Of a stretch of DNA of 64,000 nucleotides, positions 18,800 to 26,201 are shown one piece after another. Source of the stretch: Burkholderia lata. Its GTDB lineage: Bacteria > Pseudomonadota > Gammaproteobacteria > Burkholderiales > Burkholderiaceae. Under the pieces are notes generated by a model. That model was not told the origin of the DNA, did no database searches, and saw only the letters and a program-made list of their open reading frames with translations. The stretch covers positions 124,001 through 188,000 of the forward strand of contig NZ_CABVQK010000007.1 in assembly GCF_902499335.1 (NCBI RefSeq), written 5' to 3'. The number at the start of each line of letters is the position of its first letter. The first letter of the stretch is position 1. Position numbers and translations under genes: made by a program.

Positions 18800-20764
18800 T
18801 CAGGCCTTCGCGAGCTTGATGCTGGTCTGCTCGGCCGTCAGGTAGCCGACGCTGGCGCCGAAGCGGTCCTTGAAGTTCGCGCGCACGAGCGGATCGAGCG
18901 TCGGCTTGACCTTGTCGTGCAGCGGCGATTCCCAGTCGCCCGCGTGCTGGAAGTTGCTCATGATGTACGTCCAGCCGTTGATCTCGTCGACCGCATGCAG
19001 GCCCGTCGATTCGGCGCCGGCCGGGCACGACAGCACGCGCACGAGCGACTTCGTGTCGACGTTGTAGGCCCACAGGAAGTTGTTCACGTGCATGCCCGAG
19101 TCTTCGCCGATGAAGAGCGTGCGCAGCTTTTCGGAGAACTTCAGGTTGTCCGGGTTCGCGATCTTGTCCGGGTTCGCGAGGTTGCCGAGGCCGTCGGCCG
19201 CGGCGAGATCCTCGCCGACGAGCGCGGCCGGCGCGCCCATGTCGACCGGTACCCATTCGCTGTCGATCGCGCTGCCCGTCGTGTCGCGCTGGCTGGCCTT
19301 CAGGTTCAGCGCATAGACGGCGCCCGCGGCGATCTTCTTGTCGACCGCGACGTCGCGCGACACTGCATTGCCCTTGACCATCGACGTCTCGATCCGCGAC
19401 ATCGCCGTGTAGACGATCTTGTCCTTCGCGTTCACGGTCGTGCCTTCGAGCTTCGTGAAGCCCATGCTGCCGCCGAGCAGCGCCGCGTAGCGGTGCGTCT
19501 CGAGGAACGCGGCCGCCTTTTCCATCCCCGGCTTCACGCGCATCCAGTTGAACTTGCCGCCGAAGTGGATCTTCGTGTAGCTCGCATCGTTCGGGTCGGT
19601 GGTCGTCAGGTCCATGATGTCCGACGCCTTCAGCGTGTTCGCGAGCGCTTCGATCTCGCTGCTCGTTGCATGGCCGATCTTGATCCACGTGAGCGTCGCG
19701 GTGCCTGCGCCGACGGACGACGTCTGCGTCCACTTCGCGACGTACAGCGTGCCGGCCGACAGGTCGGCCGCCTTGTCGGCGACGAACATGAACAGGCCGC
19801 CGTTGGTGGCGTCGTCACCCATCATCACGGTGCGCTGGTCCGGCATCACCTGGATCAGCTCGTGCGAGATGCGGCCGAGGCAGTAGTGCTTCTTCACGGT
19901 GCCCGTGCCGTCCGGATTCACGGTGATCTCGGGCAGGTGGCCGTAGTGGTAGGGGTTCGCCTTCGTCTCGTCGCCGAACGTGTTCTTGCTGAACGCCTTG
20001 AACTGCGCGTCGGTCGCGACCTTCGTCGCGTCCGGCTCGTACTCTTCGCTCGACAGGTGCGTGCCCCACGGCGACAGGCTCGCGCCGCACGTGATCCACA
20101 GGCCGTGCGCCTTCGACGTGTCGACGTTGTGGTACTTGACGACCTTCAGCGCGCCGTTGGCCGGATCCTGGTCGAGCGTCAGCACCGCGATCGGCGATGG
20201 CAGCTGGCCGTACTGCGATGCGCTGGCCTGGTCGCGCGTCGTGTATTCGAACTGCACGACGGCGAACACCGTGTTGCCCTTCACGCCGGGCACGTTCGCG
20301 TTCTTCAGCGTCAGCAGCGAGCTGCCGTCCGGGCAGTCGGAATAGAACTGGCGCTCCTTGCCGGCAACCGAGCGGTCGATGATCGGCTGGTTGTTGATGT
20401 CGTAATAGCCGCCTGCGAGCGTCGTGCCGCCCTTGCCGTCCGGCACCAGGTCGCCCGTCACGAAGAACGGCCGGTACGCGAGCTTGAAGTTGCGCGCCGA
20501 GCCGTCCGAGAACGACACCGACAGCGTCGAGCCGACCGTCGTCGTAGCCATTGCGGCCGCGTTGTCGAGCGTGGGTGCGGCCATCGCCGAGAAGGTCGCC
20601 GACGTGTACGCGGCGGCGACCGGGGCCGGCGTCGACGCAGGATTGTCGTCGCCGCCGCAACCCGTCAGCAGGGCCGGCAGCGCGAGGCCGGAAAGGGGAA
20701 GCATCGGCGCGCCGGCGAGGATCTTCAGGGCCTGACGACGGGAAGCATTGGGCAACGCGGGCAT
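18800..20764 (-). CDS. PhoX-family (DUF839) alkaline phosphatase-like protein
   Basis: The 654-residue protein belongs to the PhoX/DUF839 family of calcium- and iron-dependent phosphatases that release phosphate from organic phosphate esters outside the cytoplasm. It starts with a twin-arginine signal (S-R-R-Q-A-L-K-I-L-A-G, Arg9-Arg10), and L-L-T-G-C gives a lipobox-like cysteine at residue 36, so a Tat-exported lipoprotein is possible. Segments such as T-H-L-S-S-E-E-Y, Y-H-Y-G-H-L-P-E and M-G-D-D-A-T-N-G-G-L-F-M-F-V-A-D are typical of the family. ATG 20764 was chosen because it begins the Tat signal; the frame is open to 20836. The leader forms strong inverted repeats. No clear Pho box was found. 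Substrate and phosphate regulation are inferred from the family. Confidence 0.85.
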   Translation of the reverse strand: MPALPNASRRQALKILAGAPMLPLSGLALPALLTGCGGDDNPASTPAPVAAAYTSATFSAMAAPTLDNAAAMATTTVGSTLSVSFSDGSARNFKLAYRPFFVTGDLVPDGKGGTTLAGGYYDINNQPIIDRSVAGKERQFYSDCPDGSSLLTLKNANVPGVKGNTVFAVVQFEYTTRDQASASQYGQLPSPIAVLTLDQDPANGALKVVKYHNVDTSKAHGLWITCGASLSPWGTHLSSEEYEPDATKVATDAQFKAFSKNTFGDETKANPYHYGHLPEITVNPDGTGTVKKHYCLGRISHELIQVMPDQRTVMMGDDATNGGLFMFVADKAADLSAGTLYVAKWTQTSSVGAGTATLTWIKIGHATSSEIEALANTLKASDIMDLTTTDPNDASYTKIHFGGKFNWMRVKPGMEKAAAFLETHRYAALLGGSMGFTKLEGTTVNAKDKIVYTAMSRIETSMVKGNAVSRDVAVDKKIAAGAVYALNLKASQRDTTGSAIDSEWVPVDMGAPAALVGEDLAAADGLGNLANPDKIANPDNLKFSEKLRTLFIGEDSGMHVNNFLWAYNVDTKSLVRVLSCPAGAESTGLHAVDEINGWTYIMSNFQHAGDWESPLHDKVKPTLDPLVRANFKDRFGASVGYLTAEQTSIKLAKA

Positions 20765-20770
20765 GTGGAG

Positions 20771-20849
20771 TCCAGTTTCAGTTGTTGGAAGAATGGCCTT
20801 CGCGAAGCAGGCGGTCGGCAAGCTTCGCGAAGGCAAATTGAAAACTGGA
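20771..20849 (-). promoter_or_regulatory. phoX leader: nested inverted repeats over the ribosome-binding region
   Basis: A perfect 13-bp inverted repeat (20796-20808 and 20822-20834, 13-nt loop) is nested inside a second one (20771-20779 and 20840-20849, nine pairs with one bulge). If transcribed, the inner arm of the outer stem covers the GAAACTGGA just upstream of the phoX ATG at 20764, so the hairpin could hide the ribosome-binding site. It could instead be a protein-binding palindrome, as each inner arm contains the self-complementary CTTCGCGAAG. Confidence 0.5.
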
Positions 20850-20923
20850 CGGAAGTGTAAGGACGCTCGATGAAAGTTTTTTGAATTGAAAACGTAATGA
20901 TGCGTCGGGCGTTCGTCAGGTGC

Positions 20924-22117
20924 TCAATCGCGCTCGGGCGTCGCCGAGATGCGGTGGATCGACAGGTCCGCGCCGTCGAACTCGGCTTCGCGGTCGAGGC
21001 GCAGCCCGACAGTCGCTTTCAGCGCGCCGTAGACGAGCGTGCCGCCCGCGGTCGCGATCGCGATGCCGCCGAGCGTGCCGACGAGCTGCGACATGAACGA
21101 CACGCCGCCGAGACCGCCGAGCGCGGGCAGGCCGAACACGCCGGCCGCGAGGCCGCCGAGCGCGCCGCACATGCCGTGCAGCGGCCACACGCCGAGCACG
21201 TCGTCGATGCGCCACTTGTTCTGCACGCAGGTGAACATCGCGACGAACAGCGCACCGGCCGCGGCGCCCGTGACGAGCGCGCCGATCGGGTGCATCACGT
21301 CGGAGCCCGCGCACACCGCGACGAGGCCCGCGAGCGGCCCGTTGTACGTGAAGCCCGGGTCGTTGCGGCCGGCCATCCATGCAGCGAGCGTGCCGCCGAC
21401 CATCGCCATCAGCGAGTTCACGGCGACGAGGCCGCTGATCTTGTCGAGCGTCTGTGCGCTCATCACGTTGAATCCGAACCAGCCGACCGCGAGCACCCAC
21501 GCGCCGAGCGCGAGGAACGGGATGTTCGACGGCGGATGCGCGGCGATCCGGCCGTCCTTCGCATAGCGGCCGTGGCGCGCGCCGAGCAGCAACACGGCCG
21601 GCAGCGCGACCCAGCCGCCGAACGCATGTACGACGACGGAGCCCGCGAAATCATGGAACGGCGCACCGAACGCGTGCGTGAGCCAGGCCTGCACGCCGAA
21701 GCGTTCGTTCCATGCGATCCCTTCGAAGAACGGATAGACGAAGCCGACGATGATCAGTGTCGCGACGAGCTGCGGATTGAACTTCGCGCGCTCGGCGATG
21801 CCGCCGGACACGATCGCGGGGATCGCCGCCGCGAAGGTCAGCAGGAAGAAGAAGCGCACGAGCGCGTAGCCGTTGTGCTGCGACAGCGTGCCGATGTCGT
21901 CGAAGAACTCGACGCCGTACGCGATCGTGTAGCCGATGAAGAAATACGCGAGCGTCGACACCGAGAAGTCGACCAGGATCTTCACGAGCGCGTTGACCTG
22001 GTTCTTCTTGCGGACCGTGCCGAGTTCGAGAAATGCAAAGCCCGCGTGCATCGCGAGCACCATGACGGCGCCGATCAACAGGAACAGTGTGTCGACGCCG
22101 GATTTCAGACCAACCAT
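20924..22117 (-). CDS. amt: Ammonium transporter (Amt family)
   Basis: The 397-residue product has about 11 hydrophobic segments and the Amt/Rh hallmarks. The first pore histidine is in H-D-F-A-G-S-V-V-V-H-A-F-G-G and the second in G-V-W-P-L-H-G-M-C-G-A-L-G-G-L. The start M-V-G-L-K-S-G-V-D-T-L-F-L-L-I-G lacks the cleaved signal sequence of AmtB, so it may be an Amt of the shorter type. It would conduct ammonium into the cell when nitrogen is scarce. The minus strand shows AAGGAAG before ATG 22117 and a sigma-54 promoter at 22154-22168. No glnK lies beside it, so this is probably not the canonical glnK-amtB locus. Confidence 0.9.
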   Translation of the reverse strand: MVGLKSGVDTLFLLIGAVMVLAMHAGFAFLELGTVRKKNQVNALVKILVDFSVSTLAYFFIGYTIAYGVEFFDDIGTLSQHNGYALVRFFFLLTFAAAIPAIVSGGIAERAKFNPQLVATLIIVGFVYPFFEGIAWNERFGVQAWLTHAFGAPFHDFAGSVVVHAFGGWVALPAVLLLGARHGRYAKDGRIAAHPPSNIPFLALGAWVLAVGWFGFNVMSAQTLDKISGLVAVNSLMAMVGGTLAAWMAGRNDPGFTYNGPLAGLVAVCAGSDVMHPIGALVTGAAAGALFVAMFTCVQNKWRIDDVLGVWPLHGMCGALGGLAAGVFGLPALGGLGGVSFMSQLVGTLGGIAIATAGGTLVYGALKATVGLRLDREAEFDGADLSIHRISATPERD

Positions 22118-22153
22118 GCCGTGGCTTCCTTGCGCAAAAAACGGGCAAGGAAC

Positions 22154-22168
22154 GCAAGTATCGAGCCA
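22154..22168 (-). promoter_or_regulatory. Sigma-54 promoter of amt
   Basis: The minus strand reads TGGCTCGATACTTGCG. It matches the -24/-12 consensus TGGCACG-N4-TTGCW at every fixed base except A5 to T and the final W to G, with exact GG/GC spacing. Transcription would start near 22143, giving a leader of about 25 nt before the amt ATG. Confidence 0.75.
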
Positions 22169-22291
22169 ACTTGGTGAACGGCTGCGTGGAGTTGGTGCCC
22201 CAACGCCGCGCGGTGCGGCATTCCGGTGAATCCGTGCACGGGAAGGGGGCGCAGCGGGCCCAAGCGTGGTGTGACGCCGGGTGCACGCGTG

Positions 22292-22381
22292 TGGTGCGGC
22301 ACGTGCGGAACTGGTGCGTGTGACGTGCCGATTGGTGCGGTGTGGTGCGCGATGGTGCGTTGCTGCGCACCGTTCCGGCGC
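22292..22381. repeat. Helically phased TGGTGCG repeats, putative NtrC-type activator sites
   Basis: TGGTGCG occurs five times, starting at 22292, 22312, 22333, 22343 and 22353 (steps of 20, 21, 10 and 10 bp), followed by an inverted CGCACC at 22366-22371. GCACC-N5-GGCGC at 22367-22381 differs by one base from the NtrC half-site arrangement GCACC-N5-GGTGC. The array lies 124-227 bp upstream of the sigma-54 promoter, a normal enhancer distance. Confidence 0.6.
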
Positions 22382-22382
22382 G

Positions 22383-22718
22383 TCAGGCGCGCCGGAACAG
22401 CAGGGACGGCCGGCGCAGCCGCAGCGCGCACGCCGACCAGTATGCGGCGATGGTCGTCAGCCCGAGCGCGGCAAACGCAAGCGCCGCGAAGCCCACAAGC
22501 GACTGGCCGTCGGCGGTGGGGCCGAGGATGCCTTCCGCGACGATCAGCGCGGCCGTCCAGAAGCCGATCACGGCCTGCGTGAGCAGGCGCGCGGACGCGA
22601 CGCGACGCGGGCGCCCGGATTCGGCCAGGCGGCGCGCCGACGGCGGGCGCAGGCACAGGAACAGGGTGGCGGCGAGCACTGCGGCCAGGGCGATGAGCCA
22701 GTCGACGAGGAAATTCAT
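22383..22718 (-). CDS. Small three-helix membrane protein of unknown function
   Basis: The 111-residue product has three hydrophobic segments, at about residues 4-22, 46-65 and 75-96, separated by an Arg-rich loop (R-P-P-S-A-R-R-L-A-E-S-G-R-P-R-R). I do not recognise a family. No clear Shine-Dalgarno sequence precedes ATG 22718; the upstream minus strand is pyrimidine-rich. The gene ends exactly where the phased repeats upstream of amt begin, so its 3' end and the amt control region abut. The hydrophobic pattern supports a real membrane protein, but the assignment is uncertain. Confidence 0.55.
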   Translation of the reverse strand: MNFLVDWLIALAAVLAATLFLCLRPPSARRLAESGRPRRVASARLLTQAVIGFWTAALIVAEGILGPTADGQSLVGFAALAFAALGLTTIAAYWSACALRLRRPSLLFRRA

Positions 22719-22911
22719 GAGAAAAAGGGGGCACGTCCGAAGCGGATTGAAGCGTGCCCACTTTAGTGTTCTCGCGTGTGCGATTGAATCAGACGAGTCC
22801 GAAATTGAAAGCCATTTTTAATGACCGAGCGTGATTGGCCCGGTTCCACAGGCGGTATCATCGACGTCGGTCTAACCACGAGGCCGTGCGACGCACGGCC
22901 GGAGATTGCTG

Positions 22912-23340
22912 ATGAACATGAAGACATCGCGGGCGCGTCGCGTGCCCGGGTCCGTACTGGCGGCCGTGGCCGCCGGTGCGCTGCTGTTGCTCGCGGGCTG
23001 CGAGAAGTCCGGCGCGCCGGTCACGCAACCCGATACGGCCGCGAGCGCGGCCGCCGATGCCGCGAACAATGCGGCCAAGGCGCTCGATCAGGTGGCGAGC
23101 ACCGTCAATCAGCAGATCAACGCCGCGAAGGCCGGCATCGCGTCCGCGGCGTCGGCCGTGCCGCCGCTGTCCGCGAGCGGCCTCGCCTCCGCCGCGCAGG
23201 CGCAGATCGACGCGGCCGCGTCCGCGGTCGTCGCGCATGCGGCGTCCGAAGCCGGCGCGAAGATCGCGGAAGCCGGCAAGAAGCTCCAGCAGTGGAGCCA
23301 GCAGAACGCGTCGGGCGCCAAGCCCGCGAGCGGAGAGTGA
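22912..23340 (+). CDS. Alanine-rich lipoprotein of unknown function
   Basis: The 142-residue protein has a positively charged start (M-N-M-K-T-S-R-A-R-R), a hydrophobic stretch and a lipobox L-L-A-G-C with Cys30, so it should be a lipid-anchored envelope protein. The mature part is Ala-rich with repeating A-A-S-A and A-A-K-A patterns predicted to form long helices, and it ends with a Gln/Ser-rich tail. The residue after cysteine is Glu, not Asp, so export to the outer membrane is expected by the Lol rule. ATG 22912 has GGAGA at 22901-22905. No function is known, and no close neighbour explains it. Confidence 0.75.
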   Translation: MNMKTSRARRVPGSVLAAVAAGALLLLAGCEKSGAPVTQPDTAASAAADAANNAAKALDQVASTVNQQINAAKAGIASAASAVPPLSASGLASAAQAQIDAAASAVVAHAASEAGAKIAEAGKKLQQWSQQNASGAKPASGE

Positions 23341-23364
23341 CGCGGGCTTGCATGATCCGCGAAA

Positions 23365-23383
23365 TGTAATTATGATAGTTACA
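23365..23383. promoter_or_regulatory. TGTAA-N9-TTACA operator upstream of the Rrf2 gene
   Basis: The inverted repeat TGTAA-N9-TTACA lies 48 bp before the Rrf2-family start. An element with the same arms, spacing and flanking bases (TGTAATTA) lies before the next gene at 23974-23992. This suggests autoregulation plus control of the neighbour by one repressor. Confidence 0.65.
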
Positions 23384-23430
23384 CATGTCGCCGGCCGCGG
23401 GATGGGCCGGCGTCGTCAAGTGAGTCAGGA

Positions 23431-23886
23431 ATGAATACCAGCAGCCGGTTCGCGTTTGCCGTCCACGTGCTTGCCTTGCTGTCGATGCAGGAGGGCGTGC
23501 CGTTGTCGTCCGACATCATCGCGGGCAGCGTGAACACGAATCCGGCGCTGATCCGCCGGTTACTGTCGATGCTGGCGGCCGCAGGGCTGACCACGTCGCA
23601 ACTGGGCGCGGGCGGCGGTGCGCTGCTGGCGCGCGAGCCCGGCGCGATCACGCTGCTCGACGTGTATCGCGCGGTCGACGATGCGCAACTGTTCGCGCTG
23701 CATCGCGAGGCGCCGAATCCCGCGTGTCTCGTCGGGCGGCACATCCAGGGTGCGCTGATCGAATACATCGGCGACGCGCAGCGTGCGATGGAAGCATCGC
23801 TTGCCACGCGCACGCTGGCAGACGTCACGGCCGACATGCTGGGTCTGGAGCAGCGCACGCAGCAGGCGGCGCGCGCCGGCGGGTGA
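23431..23886 (+). CDS. Rrf2-family transcriptional regulator (YwnA-like)
   Basis: The 151-residue protein has the Rrf2 winged helix at its N terminus (N-T-S-S-R-F-A-F-A-V-H-V-L-A-L-L-S, then S-V-N-T-N-P-A-L-I-R-R-L-L-S-M-L-A-A-A-G-L). It ends in a dimerisation helix. It has only one cysteine (C in N-P-A-C-L-V-G), so it lacks the three-cysteine iron-sulfur site of IscR/NsrR and belongs with YwnA-like members that sense other signals. The matching TGTAA-N9-TTACA elements before this gene and before the following oxidoreductase gene indicate that it represses both. A terminator follows at 23938-23963. Confidence 0.85.
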   Translation: MNTSSRFAFAVHVLALLSMQEGVPLSSDIIAGSVNTNPALIRRLLSMLAAAGLTTSQLGAGGGALLAREPGAITLLDVYRAVDDAQLFALHREAPNPACLVGRHIQGALIEYIGDAQRAMEASLATRTLADVTADMLGLEQRTQQAARAGG

Positions 23887-23937
23887 CCGGCAGCAGGGCA
23901 GGAAGCCGGACGGCGCGACAGACGCGGCGACCGGCGC

Positions 23938-23963
23938 AACGGGGGCTTTGCCCCGTTTTTTTT
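23938..23963 (+). terminator. Intrinsic terminator after the Rrf2 gene
   Basis: A stem with arms 23938-23944 and 23951-23957 (AACGGGG/CCCCGTT) and a 6-nt loop leads into eight T (23956-23963). It separates the Rrf2 gene from its neighbour, which therefore needs its own promoter. Confidence 0.85.
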
Positions 23964-23973
23964 CGGTCTTATG

Positions 23974-23992
23974 TGTAATTAACTGTGTTACA
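23974..23992. promoter_or_regulatory. TGTAA-N9-TTACA operator upstream of the oxidoreductase gene
   Basis: This element repeats the TGTAA-N9-TTACA arrangement seen at 23365-23383 and lies 24 bp before the start codon. It sits where a repressor would block the promoter. Confidence 0.65.
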
Positions 23993-24016
23993 TATTTTTC
24001 TTACTGGAGAATCGAT

Positions 24017-24658
24017 ATGACGCAACGTACTTTGAATATCGCGCTGTTCGGCGCCACCGGCACGATCGGCTCGCGTATCGCCGCGGAAGCCGCACGACGC
24101 GGCCATCGCGTGACCGCGCTGTCGCGCAATCCGGGGGCGGCCGGCGACGGCATCACCGCGAAGGCGGCCGACCTGTTCGACGCGGCCAGCATCGCGGCCG
24201 CGCTGCCGGGCCATGACGTCGTCGCAAGCGCGTACGGTCCGAAGCAGGACGATGCGGCGAAGGTCGTCGCGGCTGCGAAGGCGCTGGTCGCCGGCACGCG
24301 CCAGGCAGGGCTGAAGCGCCTCGTGGTGGTGGGCGGTGCCGGTTCGCTCGAAGTCGCGCCCGGCAAGCAACTGGTCGACAGCGAAGGTTTCCCGGAAGCG
24401 TACAAGGCGGTCGCACTCGCGCACCGCGACGCGCTCGACTACCTGAAGACGGTCGGCGATCTCGACTGGACGTTCTTCGCGCCGGCCGCGCTGATCGCGC
24501 CGGGCGAGCGGACGGGGACGTTCCGCACGGGCGTCGGCAAGCTGATCGCGGACGCGCAGGGCAACAGCAAGATCTCGGCGGAAGACTATGCGATCGCGTT
24601 CGTCGACGCGCTCGAGCAAGGCAGCTTCGTGCACGAGATCGCGACGGTCGCGTATTGA
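24017..24658 (+). CDS. NAD(P)-binding oxidoreductase, NmrA/YwnB-like
   Basis: The 213-residue protein starts with the Rossmann motif N-I-A-L-F-G-A-T-G-T-I-G-S-R-I, followed by G-H-R-V-T-A-L-S-R-N and L-K-R-L-V-V-V-G-G-A-G-S-L. It ends with D-L-D-W-T-F-F-A-P-A-A-L-I, all typical of the atypical SDR group with YwnB. Such proteins bind NAD(P)H and reduce small substrates or act as redox sensors. ATG 24017 has GGAGA at 24006-24010. It is paired with the Rrf2 regulator, as ywnB is with ywnA in Bacillus, and carries the same operator. A hairpin terminator follows at 24715-24755. The substrate is unknown. Confidence 0.8.
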   Translation: MTQRTLNIALFGATGTIGSRIAAEAARRGHRVTALSRNPGAAGDGITAKAADLFDAASIAAALPGHDVVASAYGPKQDDAAKVVAAAKALVAGTRQAGLKRLVVVGGAGSLEVAPGKQLVDSEGFPEAYKAVALAHRDALDYLKTVGDLDWTFFAPAALIAPGERTGTFRTGVGKLIADAQGNSKISAEDYAIAFVDALEQGSFVHEIATVAY

Positions 24659-24714
24659 GCGGTGCGCCGGCCGGTGGCGCGCAGGCGCCGGGCCGGCCGC
24701 GACGTGCAGGAATT

Positions 24715-24755
24715 CAGGCGATTCCACCCTGACGGGCGGGATCGCCTGTTTCATT
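24715..24755 (+). terminator. Probable terminator after the NmrA-like gene
   Basis: An 8-bp inverted repeat CAGGCGAT/ATCGCCTG (24715-24722 and 24741-24748) with a partly pairable GC-rich loop is followed by TTTCATTT. The T-run is interrupted, so termination may be weak. Confidence 0.55.
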
Positions 24756-24897
24756 TGGCGCGTGCCGGCGGAATCGCTCGTTCCGCGCGCGTACCGGATC
24801 GGTATTTATACCGGTCGACGCGGCGTAGCCGTTTTCATATTGTTCCCCGTTGTGCAGGATGAATAGAATAAATTTCTATCTACGAGGGACTGGAGAA

Positions 24898-25368
24898 ATG
24901 GACGCCATCGATCGCAAGCTGCTGGAGCTGTTGCAGGCGGATGCCACGCTGCCGATCGCCGAACTGGCACAGCGCGTGAACCTGTCGCAGACGCCGTGCT
25001 GGAAGCGCGTGCAGCGGCTCAAGGAAACCGGCGCGATTCGCGCACAGGTTGCGCTGTGCGATCCGCGCAAGCTCGGGGTCGGCACGACCGTGTTCGTCGC
25101 GATCCGCACGAACCAGCACACCGAGGAATGGGCGCAGCGTTTCACGCAGGCCGTGCGCGACATGCCGGAAGTGGTCGAGGTGTACCGGATGAGCGGCGAG
25201 ACCGATTACCTGCTGCGCGTCGTGGTGGCCGGCATCGACGATTACGACCGCGTCTACAAGCAGCTGATTCGCGCGGTGCCGCTGTTCGACGTCAGTTCGT
25301 CGTTCGCGATGGAGCAGATCAAGTATTCGACCGCGCTGCCCGTGCGCGATCTTGCCGAGCCGGCATAA
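24898..25368 (+). CDS. Lrp/AsnC-family transcriptional regulator
   Basis: The 156-residue protein has the N-terminal helix-turn-helix of the Lrp/AsnC family (M-D-A-I-D-R-K-L-L-E-L-L-Q-A-D-A, then L-A-Q-R-V-N-L-S-Q-T-P-C-W-K-R-V-Q-R-L). A C-terminal RAM effector domain follows (V-V-E-V-Y-R-M-S-G-E-T-D-Y-L-L-R-V-V-V). Family members sense amino acids and form octamers. ATG 24898 was chosen because it opens the conserved domain and GAGGGA lies at 24884-24889; an in-frame ATG 48 bases upstream would add an AT-rich non-family extension. It converges on the iron-transport ATPase gene. Its target is unknown. Confidence 0.88.
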   Translation: MDAIDRKLLELLQADATLPIAELAQRVNLSQTPCWKRVQRLKETGAIRAQVALCDPRKLGVGTTVFVAIRTNQHTEEWAQRFTQAVRDMPEVVEVYRMSGETDYLLRVVVAGIDDYDRVYKQLIRAVPLFDVSSSFAMEQIKYSTALPVRDLAEPA

Positions 25369-25423
25369 CGACGCAATGTAACGCGGCCATGCAACGACGC
25401 GGGCGCGCATCGCGCCCGCGGGT

Positions 25424-26197
25424 TCAGCGGCCGCGCGCCAGTGCGCGCGCGCGTTCGTCGGCCAGCGCATCGCGGCGTACGAAATCCGCGACGAACGGGC
25501 TGGCCGGATGGTGATGCAGTGCGTACGGCGTATCCCATTGCGCGAGCTGGCCGCCCTTCATCACGCCGATCCGGTCGGCGATCGCGAACGCTTCGGCCTG
25601 GTTGTGCGTGACGAGGATCGCGGTGTGGCCCGTGCGTTTCAGGATGTCGCGCAGTTCGAACGCGAGCCGCTCGCGTGTATCGACATCGAGATTCGAGAAC
25701 GGCTCGTCGAGCAGCAGCAGTTCGGGAGACGGCGCGAGCGCCCGCGCGAGTGCGACGCGCTGCTGCTGGCCGCCCGACAGTTCGTGCGGATACGCGCCGC
25801 CGGAATCGGCGAGGCCAACAAGGTCGAGCATCTCCGCGACGCGCAGGCGCCGTTCGGCCTTTGGCATCCGCCGCAGGCCGAACGCGACGTTGTCCGCCGC
25901 GCTCAGGTGCGGGAACAGCGCGTAATCCTGGAACATCATGCCGATGCGGCGCCGCTCGGGCGGCACATCGAGCGACGGCGCCGCGACGGGCGCGCCGTCC
26001 AGCACGATGCGTCCCATGCGCACCGGTTCGAAGCCGGCGATCGCGCGCAGCACGGTGGTCTTGCCGCAGCCCGACGCGCCGAGCAGGCAGCCGATCTCGC
26101 CGCGCGGCAGTGCGAGGCTCAGCCCGTCGACCACGGTGCGGCGACCGTGCGGCGTGTCGTAGGCGAGGCAGAGGTCATCGAGTTCGAGCAGGTTCAC
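25424..26197 (-). CDS. fbpC: ABC transporter ATPase, ferric iron (Fbp) type, short form
   Basis: The 257-residue ATPase carries Walker A G-A-S-G-C-G-K-T-T-V, the signature L-S-G-G-Q-Q-Q-R-V-A-L-A-R-A-L, Walker B L-L-L-L-D-E-P-F-S-N-L-D and the switch histidine in V-T-H-N-Q-A-E-A. It powers the importer formed with the permease and binding protein just upstream. FbpC proteins are usually about 350 residues with a C-terminal TOBE-like regulatory domain, which is missing here. The start lies four bases after the permease stop, so translation is probably coupled. Iron specificity is inferred from the partner protein. Confidence 0.85.
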   Translation of the reverse strand: MNLLELDDLCLAYDTPHGRRTVVDGLSLALPRGEIGCLLGASGCGKTTVLRAIAGFEPVRMGRIVLDGAPVAAPSLDVPPERRRIGMMFQDYALFPHLSAADNVAFGLRRMPKAERRLRVAEMLDLVGLADSGGAYPHELSGGQQQRVALARALAPSPELLLLDEPFSNLDVDTRERLAFELRDILKRTGHTAILVTHNQAEAFAIADRIGVMKGGQLAQWDTPYALHHHPASPFVADFVRRDALADERARALARGR

Positions 26198-26201
26198 GGT
26201 G

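Noticed and set aside
20837..20923. Possible Pho box upstream of phoX
   Set aside because: CTTTCAT-N4-CGTCCTT has only one good half-site; not enough to call.
25396..25423. Hairpin between the Lrp and fbpC genes as a terminator
   Set aside because: A good GC stem but only GGGTTC follows; no U-tract on either strand.
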